A program made the translations under genes and the position numbers. Shown here in pieces: positions 1-4,430 of a DNA stretch of 43,214 bases. Within the stretch, counting starts at the first letter, position 1; every line of letters begins with the position of its first letter. The notes below the pieces were generated by a model, which was not told where the DNA came from, did not search any database, and saw only the letters and a program-made list of their open reading frames with translations. The DNA is from a virus: the IMG/VR virus record IMGVR_UViG_3300032308_001472, positions 1-43,214 of that record. One strand, 5' to 3'.

Positions 1-421
1 CGGCCCAGGCGGCGGCGTCGGCGGCGGCCCTGGCGGCGGCGTCGGCGGCGGCCCTGGCGGCGGCCCAGGCGGCGGCCCAGGCGGAGGCCAATTCTTGATC
101 AGTGGCGTCGCCGTTGGCGTGACGCTCGGCAACATCCAGCGCGGCAATGCTGCGCTGATCAGCTATTATATGCGCAACCTGCCTTGCGCACCAGACAGCG
201 TAACGACGCCACAAGACTGAGTGGCCTGGTTCCGCCTTGCAGCACCAGATAGCATTTTCTGGGCCAACAGCATCCAAAATCGCTTCGTAGCTGATCGGCT
301 CATCGTCAGGTTCAGACTTGCCTGCTGCGTCCATCCCAGCGCTCCAGCCGTCCTGGCAAGGATGACAAGAATAGATGCGGTTGAGCGTCGTAGTGATTGG
401 GAAAACGAAGTGTGTTGTCAT
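1..421 (-). CDS. Ala-rich hypothetical protein, N-terminal part (continues at right end of window)
   Basis: The start ATG at 421 overlaps the stop of the upstream gene (ATGA). The frame is open to the left edge, giving 140 codons. The N-terminal half has Cys, Trp and charged residues (CHPCQDGWSAG, AIWCCKAEPG, YAVWCARQVAHI), then IAALDVAERHANGDATDQEL, then a low-complexity helix of WAAA, RAAA and DAAA units. The last 26 codons (AARDAQSAAFRQLV...) and the stop lie at 43214-43134, so the gene spans the window ends. Joining the ends with a 1-nt overlap restores the frame and the repeat. From memory, similar Ala-rich helical proteins are widespread and uncharacterised in bacteria and phages; I assign no function. 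The complementary Gly-rich reading on the plus strand is a shadow of this gene. Confidence 0.75.
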   Translation of the reverse strand, partial: MTTHFVFPITTTLNRIYSCHPCQDGWSAGMDAAGKSEPDDEPISYEAILDAVGPENAIWCCKAEPGHSVLWRRYAVWCARQVAHIIADQRSIAALDVAERHANGDATDQELASAWAAAWAAARAAADAAARAAADAAAWA

Positions 422-738
422 CACGCCAGCACCTCCAGCAGCTGGGCGCGGCGGCCGGAGCGCGTCAGGGCCTTATGACCTGCCGCACGAGCCATCAGGC
501 GAAGCTCTCGAACTGGAAGGGTGGCGAGCGCCACAGTGGGCGCCCCCAAGCCGACAAGCGAGCTCGTCGGCACTACTTGCGATCGGGCCGGCGGCAGTGC
601 CGGCAGTGTCTGTTCCCGGTGCAGGGTGGCCAGGGTGATCCCCAGGGCCACAACGGGAACCACGAGGTTTATCACGATGGTGCGGACGGCTGATGCAGTC
701 ATGGCGAGCCCCGTGAGAATGAGTTCATCGGTTGTCAT
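421..738 (-). CDS. small membrane protein with C-terminal SAP/Rho-N-like motif
   Basis: 105 aa. Residues about 19-39 form one hydrophobic segment (IVINLVVPVVALGITLATL), predicting a single membrane span. The last 30 residues (LPVRELRLMARAAGHKALTR...) resemble the short helix-extended-helix DNA or RNA binding fold of SAP and Rho N-terminal domains, in which LRxLARxxGxKGLxRxxR is typical. The start ATG lies in the 3' end of the preceding gene (14-nt overlap), preceded by an ACC-rich stretch, and the stop overlaps the next ATG, so it is part of a coupled early operon. The combination of a membrane anchor with a nucleic-acid-binding tail is inferred from composition only; the function is unknown. 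Confidence 0.6.
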   Translation of the reverse strand: MTTDELILTGLAMTASAVRTIVINLVVPVVALGITLATLHREQTLPALPPARSQVVPTSSLVGLGAPTVALATLPVRELRLMARAAGHKALTRSGRRAQLLEVLA

Positions 739-937
739 GGGTTTTGGTGGTGTTCGTTAGGAGAGAGAGAGAATCAATGGCATCTGTGAGCGATTCGATC
801 AACTGTTCGCGCTCGGTGTTGGTGAGCACTTCCAGATAAATCTTTATCGAGTCGTGTTCAACCTCAGCGGCGACATAGGGGCCGATCCATCGCACAACGG
901 CGACATAGGGGCCGATCCATCGCACTGTGAATTTCAT
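725..937 (-). CDS. 70-aa hypothetical protein with internal duplication
   Basis: 70 aa. The N-terminus carries a tandem repeat, VRWIGPYVA then VVRWIGPYVA, caused by two 28-bp identical DNA copies at a 30-bp period (868-925). The rest (IKIYLEVLTNTEREQLIESLTDAIDSL) looks helical. The start ATG is separated from the preceding stop only by the linker ACCACC, one of the ACC-type leaders found in this genome, and there is no obvious Shine-Dalgarno. It belongs to the leftward early cluster. No family is recognised. Early T7-type operons carry many such small host-interaction proteins, but that role is inference. Confidence 0.6.
   Translation of the reverse strand: MKFTVRWIGPYVAVVRWIGPYVAAEVEHDSIKIYLEVLTNTEREQLIESLTDAIDSLSLLTNTTKTHDNR
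868..925. repeat. tandem duplication, 2 x 28 bp at 30-bp period
   Basis: Two identical 28-bp copies (868-895 and 898-925) separated by AA. The 30-bp period keeps the reading frame and duplicates ten residues at the N-terminus of the overlapping small protein. Confidence 0.95.
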
Positions 938-943
938 GGTGGT

Positions 944-1135
944 TCAGAAGTCGAGACGGAAGTTCTCAGAGCGGTCCTCAAACACATCGATGCAGCCAGC
1001 GGCAAGGCTTGAGAGCCAGGCCGTCCTATTGCCGATCGCGGCAGTAAGCCGTTCCCGGCGACATGCTGCGCGGGCCTCATTCATGTTTCGGACCTTGAAC
1101 TCGGTCCCTGTGATCACATTGCGGACGGTGTACAT
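944..1135 (-). CDS. 63-aa hypothetical protein
   Basis: The ATG at 1135 is chosen because it overlaps the end of the upstream small gene (stop at 1114) and because the upstream in-frame extension is a proline run from the CCA microsatellite. The protein begins MYTVRNVITGTEFKVRNMNEAR, a compact beta-type start, followed by a helical basic stretch (ACRRERLTAAIG) and an acidic/aromatic end (DVFEDRSENFRLDF). It resembles the many small early proteins of T7-like phages. No domain is recognised and no function is claimed. The next gene starts 6 nt after its stop. Confidence 0.55.
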   Translation of the reverse strand: MYTVRNVITGTEFKVRNMNEARAACRRERLTAAIGNRTAWLSSLAAGCIDVFEDRSENFRLDF

Positions 1136-1302
1136 GGTTCGGTTGCTGTGGTTTCGGTGTTGAACAGTGGTCCCAGGTGGCCCCCATCCGAGAACGGGAG
1201 CCATCCCTGCTCCGGCTTCACCTGCGGCGGTGGTGGTGGGTTCCACTCCTTCGCATCGGCCAGCCCCGGAAGGCCTTCCATGCGGTAGCGGTTCTTGGGC
1301 AT
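1114..1302 (-). CDS. 62-aa Pro-rich hypothetical protein, first gene of early leftward cluster
   Basis: ATG at 1302, directly downstream of a CCA/ACC trinucleotide run on the coding strand. The product begins MPKNRYRMEGLPGLADAKEW, continues with a five-proline stretch and a Trp/Phe-rich part, and overlaps the next gene. Reading further upstream would translate the microsatellite as polyhistidine, so the start after the run is preferred. A palindromic promoter-like motif lies at 1346-1359, about 45 nt upstream. This is the first gene leftward of the divergent region. Function unknown. Confidence 0.5.
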   Translation of the reverse strand: MPKNRYRMEGLPGLADAKEWNPPPPPQVKPEQGWLPFSDGGHLGPLFNTETTATEPCTPSAM

Positions 1303-1308
1303 TGGTCT

Positions 1309-1343
1309 GTGGTGGTGGTGGTGGTGGTGGTGGTGGTGGTGTG
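1309..1343. repeat. (TGG)n / (CCA)n trinucleotide microsatellite
   Basis: About eleven GGT/TGG units on the plus strand (CCA/ACC on the minus strand). It lies in the 5' leader of the leftward gene starting at 1302. It is the longest of the many short ACC runs that precede starts in this genome and may be prone to slippage. Confidence 0.95.
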
Positions 1344-1345
1344 CC

Positions 1346-1359
1346 CTGCATCCCTGCAG
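1346..1359 (-). promoter_or_regulatory. CTGCA-N4-TGCAG motif, putative phage promoter (early leftward genes)
   Basis: Perfect CTGCA-TCCC-TGCAG on the plus strand. It lies 44-57 nt upstream of the leftward start at 1302. Orientation is ambiguous because the arms are palindromic, and the C-rich spacer would favour the plus strand. Confidence 0.45.
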
Positions 1360-1582
1360 AACTCCCCCATTGTGCGGCGGTGCGCCGGGGCGAGTGGCGG
1401 GGTGTGGCGTACTCGTAACAATTCGTAGCATACTCACCAAACTTTCACCTTCCTCTCACCCCTTCTCACTCGCGGGGCACCCCTGCCAGGCCCGGGCAAC
1501 CCCTGTCAGTGGATGTCGCATCCGCTTGCACGCCAGTGGTGGTAAGGGATCTGGCCCTGCTGATGCCCTGGTGATGCGGCAG

Positions 1583-1615
1583 TGGCCCCCAGGGCGGAAA
1601 TCGAGCAGGGGGCCA
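1583..1615. repeat. 8-bp inverted repeat TGGCCCCC / GGGGGCCA
   Basis: Perfect 8-bp arms at 1583-1590 and 1608-1615 with a 17-nt loop. There is no following T-run, so it is not a standard intrinsic terminator. It lies in the divergent region. Confidence 0.6.
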
Positions 1616-1734
1616 CGGGGGGCGCTCGCGCATCGCGCCGGTTTGGGACACCCCCCAGTCGCGCGACCCAAAAACGGGTCCAACGAGTTGCCCTTTCACC
1701 CCAGAGGTGCTACTGCCGCGAGAAAAAAATTGCG

Positions 1735-1777
1735 CCCCCCTAAATCCCCCTAAATCCCCCTAAATCCCCCTAAATCC
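1735..1777 (-). repeat. 10-bp tandem repeat forming a four-tract G-quadruplex motif on the minus strand
   Basis: On the plus strand six Cs are followed by three full TAAATCCCCC units and a partial fourth. On the minus strand this reads as four runs of five or six Gs, each separated by the 5-nt loop ATTTA, which is the canonical form for an intramolecular G-quadruplex. It is also iteron-like. It lies in the middle of the divergent region and is unique in the window. Confidence 0.85.
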
Positions 1778-1856
1778 TCTGAGGTTCTGTGATCTGCCCC
1801 TGGCCCCTCTACGACCCTGCGAGGGGCTTCTGAGGTGCCCTGGGGTCCATCCATGC

Positions 1857-1870
1857 CTGCGAGGGTGCAG
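1857..1870 (-). promoter_or_regulatory. CTGCA-type motif, putative phage promoter
   Basis: The minus strand reads CTCTGCACCCTCGCAG, close to the best copies (CTCTGCACCCGTGCAG). It lies in the non-coding divergent region about 555 bp upstream of the leftward genes, so it could give a long leader or a non-coding transcript across the G-tract repeat. Confidence 0.45.
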
Positions 1871-2258
1871 AGGGGTCTTCCTGGGGCTGCTGTGGGCTGC
1901 AGCGGTGGAGTGTGGCTTCGTTGGCCGGGTCCATGCTCGGCTTCGCCTGCGCGTGCCCCCTGCGTTGCCTCCTTCCTGGCTTCGTTGGGAGATCGGCGTT
2001 CCGCTCCTCGCGCTTCGCGCTCCGGTGCTCACTGAACGTGTGGTGGACGATGATGGGTGGATTCGTTCGGCTGGCGGAACAGCCGGCAGAGGTGGGCGGC
2101 CCTGAGGGCCTGTGCCCCGTTGGTGGCCGACGACTCGCATCACGCTCGCTGCCGTCCAATGAGAGTCATAGAAGGACGCCAAAAACGGCCCTGCTGGGGC
2201 AACGGATCCATCTGGGCTAACTAACCTGTTTTTGGGAGTTATGGTTGACTAGAAAGCT

Positions 2259-2272
2259 CTGCACCACTGCAG
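2259..2272 (+). promoter_or_regulatory. CTGCA-N4-TGCAG motif before rightward block
   Basis: CTGCA-CCAC-TGCAG, ending 2 nt before the ATG at 2275. It would give an almost leaderless mRNA if transcription starts at its 3' edge. It is the likely start of the rightward transcription unit ending in the large terminase. Confidence 0.55.
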
Positions 2273-2274
2273 CT

Positions 2275-2751
2275 ATGATTTCGTCAGACCCACCCGACAG
2301 GCCTCGAACGCCCCTCTTCGCCATGCATTGGCTGGCATCCGAACGACTCAAGACCCTGGTGGCCGGGGGGAAGCTGACCTGTGGCCATGTCGGGGTGCTC
2401 TGGTTCCTGGTGGATCACATGGACAAGACCGGCCACGCCTGGGTGACTCCCACCTACCTGGCCCAGGTGCTCGGCCGGGACGAGGCAGCGACCCGGCGCG
2501 AGGTGAAAAAGCTGGTAGACCTCCAGCTCGTCGCTCGCACCAGAAACCCACGCACCGGCCAGGTGGGCTACATGGTGAACCCGTACATCGCTCACGTCGG
2601 CTCGATCGCAAGCCGGCAGATCGCCTGGGGTCGGTTCAAGGCCTACCTGACCACCCGCAAGGGGGATCAGGACGTGTGCACCCTGAAGCCCGACACGATC
2701 GGCGCCGAGGTCGATCTGGAGCGCGAACAGCTCCAGGCGGTGGCGGCATGA
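2275..2751 (+). CDS. winged-helix DNA-binding protein
   Basis: 158 aa from the ATG at 2275; the ATG at 2323 is an alternative start. Residues about 30-100 read KLTCGHVGVLWFLVDHMDKTG..VTPTYLAQVLGRDEAATRREVKKLVDLQLVARTR. This is a winged helix-turn-helix with a recognition helix and a wing (RTGQVGYMVNP), as in phage and plasmid replication-initiation or regulator proteins. It is first in the rightward unit, directly behind a promoter-like motif and next to the divergent region. A regulator or an origin-binding protein are both possible; the latter would be of interest because no phage replicative polymerase is present. The stop overlaps the next start (ATGA). Confidence 0.65.
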   Translation: MISSDPPDRPRTPLFAMHWLASERLKTLVAGGKLTCGHVGVLWFLVDHMDKTGHAWVTPTYLAQVLGRDEAATRREVKKLVDLQLVARTRNPRTGQVGYMVNPYIAHVGSIASRQIAWGRFKAYLTTRKGDQDVCTLKPDTIGAEVDLEREQLQAVAA

Positions 2752-3023
2752 ACTGGGCCCGTACACAGGCCGGGATCGACGCCGCTGCAGCGTCCAGGCC
2801 CCGCACCACCAGCAGGCCGGGCCGCCGGGAGATCACCCATTTCGAGCCTGACGACCTGAGCTACCTGCGGGGACTGAAGGAAACCCTGGCAGCCGCCGGT
2901 CTGATGCCACCTGGCACCCGAACCGATCCCAACGCTCTCATCAATCCCCGGATGCTCAATCGGGCCCGCTTGGTTAAGGCCAGGTGGGATCCAGAATGTG
3001 AAGCTGACACCGAAGCCGCCTAA
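2748..3023 (+). CDS. 91-aa hypothetical protein
   Basis: ATG at 2748 overlapping the upstream stop as ATGA, so translation is probably coupled. The N-terminus is Ala/Arg-rich (SRPRTTSRPGRREI), followed by FEPDDLSYLRGLKETLAAAGLMPPGTRTDPNALINPRMLNRARL, a helical acidic/basic mix. It ends with TAA immediately followed by the linker CCACCACCACC and the next ATG. No family is recognised. Its position between a winged-helix protein and a secreted protein gives no clear hint. Confidence 0.6.
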   Translation: MNWARTQAGIDAAAASRPRTTSRPGRREITHFEPDDLSYLRGLKETLAAAGLMPPGTRTDPNALINPRMLNRARLVKARWDPECEADTEAA

Positions 3024-3034
3024 CCACCACCACC

Positions 3035-3298
3035 ATGAAACACCTCCCCCTCCTTCTCCTCCTGACCAGCTGCGCCGCGACCCCGGTCCATGCCCAGACA
3101 TGCGGCATCAACGGCGCTACGCCGGGGATGATCGGCGGCTGCCTGACGACTCCCACCTATGGCCAGCCGACCTACCGACTCGAGACCAGCACGGTGAACC
3201 GTGGGGTGATCCAGGTGACGCCTGGGTATGGCCTGCAACCGATCCAACAGGCGCCGTACACCACGGTGCCGCAGATCGTGCCGATCTGGAGGCAGTGA
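3035..3298 (+). CDS. secreted or lipoprotein-like small protein
   Basis: 87 aa. The N-terminus MKHLPLLLLLTSCAATPVHAQ is a typical signal peptide. LTSC could be a lipobox (lipidation at Cys13) and VHA|Q a signal peptidase I site. The mature part is Thr/Gln/Pro/Tyr-rich (TYGQPTYRLETSTVNRGVIQV), without a known domain. It is preceded by TAA plus an ACC-type leader. A phage-coded exported protein may act in superinfection exclusion or lysis; this is inference from export alone. The stop overlaps the next start (TGATG). Confidence 0.6.
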   Translation: MKHLPLLLLLTSCAATPVHAQTCGINGATPGMIGGCLTTPTYGQPTYRLETSTVNRGVIQVTPGYGLQPIQQAPYTTVPQIVPIWRQ

Positions 3299-3561
3299 TG
3301 GACAGCTACTGGAGAAAGATTGCAGCGCCGATCATCGCCAAGGTGATCGAGGAGGTGGGTGTCGAGGATGAGCGGGCACTGCGGAAGGCGCTGCTGGAGG
3401 CCTACCCCTTTGGGCAGCGCAGTCTGTGGCCCTACAAGGTGTGGCGCGATGAGGTGCGCCGGCAGCTGAGGGGGCCGATCGTGCGGAGCGCCCTGAAACG
3501 GTCCGGCGCCCTTAAGCGGCTGCCGGAGGAATCGCCGGGCCAGATGTCCCTGTTCGCCTGA
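3298..3561 (+). CDS. 87-aa hypothetical protein
   Basis: ATG at 3298 overlapping the upstream stop (TGATG). The sequence MDSYWRKIAAPIIAKVIEEVGVEDERALRKALLEAYPFGQRSLWPYKVWRDEVRRQL is a well-behaved helical protein with a basic C-terminus ending GQMSLFA. Similar short proteins built on the pattern AYPFGxRxxWPYKVWxxEV occur in cyanobacterial and phage genomes, from memory, without assigned function. Many are next to nuclease or replication genes, so a DNA-related role is possible but not shown here. Confidence 0.65.
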   Translation: MDSYWRKIAAPIIAKVIEEVGVEDERALRKALLEAYPFGQRSLWPYKVWRDEVRRQLRGPIVRSALKRSGALKRLPEESPGQMSLFA

Positions 3562-3572
3562 TCATCACCATC

Positions 3573-3806
3573 ATGAGCACCGACAACAAGTCCCTGCCGT
3601 TGTGGCAGGTGATGCTTGACGCATACACGCAAAACGTTAACCCGAGTGGGTGGCGATACGGCTATGCCGCCGAGATCCGCGCCCTTGCCGACATCATCGA
3701 GAAGCGCGGCGAGCGGCGACAGGACCTTGACCCCGGCGAGACTGCAGACTGGCTGCGGGCCGAGGCCGAGCGGGCCGAACTGGAGTCGCCAAAGGATTGC
3801 CGGTAG
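3573..3806 (+). CDS. 77-aa hypothetical protein
   Basis: ATG at 3573 after the short linker TCATCACCATC, another ACC/ATC-type leader. It begins MSTDNKSLPLWQVMLDAYTQ and its centre, YAAEIRALADIIEKRGERRQDLDPGETADWLRAEAERAEL, is acidic and helical. Ends at TAG 3806. Not recognised. It precedes the promoter-like motif at 3821. Confidence 0.55.
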   Translation: MSTDNKSLPLWQVMLDAYTQNVNPSGWRYGYAAEIRALADIIEKRGERRQDLDPGETADWLRAEAERAELESPKDCR

Positions 3807-3820
3807 ACTTGGGGTGAACT

Positions 3821-3834
3821 CTGCACCCGTGCAG
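3821..3834 (+). promoter_or_regulatory. CTGCA-N4-TGCAG motif, best copy, before terminase module
   Basis: CTCTGCACCCGTGCAG with perfect arms. The GTG start of the next gene begins on the last G of the motif, so initiation here would give a leaderless or nearly leaderless mRNA. Confidence 0.6.
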
Positions 3835-4076
3835 TGCCCTATCTGACGAACGACGAACGGATCCGGCTGGGGCTGCAGCACTTCGGCAGTGATGTGCCGG
3901 CCCATGAGATCGCCGCGGCCGAGCAGGAATGGCGGGAGCGACAGAAGGCTGAGGAGACACAGGAGGAGGCCGAGCCTGCCCCGGTGAAGCGCAAGCGGAC
4001 CCACAAGGAGCGCGGTCATTTCAAGGAGGATGACCCGACCACGCCGGACAAGAACGAGGCATGGGAGGGCGTGTAG
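3834..4076 (+). CDS. 80-aa charged hypothetical protein
   Basis: GTG start at 3834, inside the end of the promoter-like motif; there is no good later start before the conserved-looking part. The product (MPYLTNDERIRLGLQHFG...AEQEWRERQKAEETQEEAEPAPVKRKRTHKERGHF) is highly charged with an acidic then a basic region. It lies in the unit leading to the large terminase. No family is recognised. In T7-like phages small proteins before the terminase take part in lysis or packaging, but nothing in this sequence points to either. Confidence 0.55.
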   Translation: MPYLTNDERIRLGLQHFGSDVPAHEIAAAEQEWRERQKAEETQEEAEPAPVKRKRTHKERGHFKEDDPTTPDKNEAWEGV

Positions 4077-4108
4077 GATGAACTCGCGCATCCTCAGGCA
4101 GGATTGTC

Positions 4109-4279
4109 GTGGTCCGTTCGCGGCCTCCGGCGGTTGGCTTGGTGTTTGGGTGGGTCATCGGCACCGTGGTGGTGGTGATGTTGGAAGCCCTCTCGCCTCT
4201 CGGGGTGGGAGGGCTTCCCTTTGAACTGGACCAAGATGCTGGCCGATGCGGGGATCCCGGAGCCGCCGGGGCGCGCTGA
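4109..4279 (+). CDS. possible small membrane peptide
   Basis: 56 codons from a GTG at 4109. The central part, AVGLVFGWVIGTVVVVMLEALSPLG, is a strong membrane span, which is unusual for a chance frame in this GC-rich DNA. It overlaps the next gene in another frame by 59 nt and has no clear ribosome binding site. A competing frame starts at ATG 4078 (48 aa, ends 4224) and looks random. If real, its place before the terminase would suit a holin. Low confidence. Confidence 0.3.
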   Translation: MVRSRPPAVGLVFGWVIGTVVVVMLEALSPLGVGGLPFELDQDAGRCGDPGAAGAR

Positions 4280-4430
4280 AGCGATCGAGGCGATCCGCCA
4301 GAAGCGGGAGGACCGCCGGAGACTGGAGGCCCAGCAGCAGCAGGAGGCGTCGCAGCAGACCCTGGAGCGCCTGGCGGCCAAGGGGGACAGCAAGAAGGCG
4401 ATCCGCTCGAAGGTGCGGCTGGGTGGATGA
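4221..4430 (+). CDS. 69-aa coiled-coil-like protein upstream of terminase
   Basis: TTG start at 4221 with a GGGAGGG Shine-Dalgarno 7 nt upstream; ATG 4236 is an alternative. The product is short and helical, MNWTKMLADAGIPEPPGRAEAI followed by Gln/Arg-rich QKREDRRRLEAQQQQEASQQTLERL, and then a basic end. The stop overlaps the large terminase start (ATGA). The small terminase itself appears to be elsewhere (6195-6521), so this is probably an accessory protein of unknown role. A helical Gln-rich DNA-binding role in packaging is conceivable. Confidence 0.55.
   Translation: MNWTKMLADAGIPEPPGRAEAIEAIRQKREDRRRLEAQQQQEASQQTLERLAAKGDSKKAIRSKVRLGG

Larger units (their letters stand above)
1303..2274. 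other. divergent non-coding region between leftward early and rightward blocks
   Basis: About 970 bp with no convincing gene. Open frames here occur in several overlapping frames, have Arg/Pro/Ser-rich compositions and lack coherent starts. The region holds the TGG microsatellite leader, two CTGCA-type motifs (1346-1359, 1857-1870), an 8-bp inverted repeat (1583-1615), a small GACCC/GGGTC hairpin (1665-1680), the G-tract repeat (1735-1777) and the motif driving the rightward block (2259-2272). Leftward genes start at 1302 and rightward genes at 2275. The position suits a control region, replication origin or packaging/terminus region; which one cannot be told from sequence alone. Confidence 0.7.

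Noticed and set aside
2-220. Plus-strand Gly-rich frame (GGGP/GGGV repeats) ending at TGA 218-220
   Set aside because: It is the complement of the Ala-rich minus-strand gene, which has a proper start, coherent N-terminus, operon coupling and a matching C-terminus at the other window end.
1303-1440. Polyhistidine or polyproline N-terminal extensions of the early genes, and a poly-Trp frame on the plus strand
   Set aside because: They only translate the TGG/CCA microsatellite; starts after the run agree with gene spacing and coupling.
1735-1777. CRISPR-like array or telomere-like end
   Set aside because: The unit is only 10 bp with no variable spacers, and the site is internal to a sequence whose ends join elsewhere.
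1456-2220. Several open frames on both strands in the divergent region
   Set aside because: Mutually overlapping, Arg/Pro/Ser-rich, no sensible starts or coupling; typical of non-coding GC-rich DNA.
2245-2280. Host sigma70 promoter TTGACT...TATGAT before the rightward block
   Set aside because: The spacer is 23 nt, too long for the usual 16-18, and the CTGCA motif occupies it; the same TTG as a start codon was also rejected in favour of ATG 2275.
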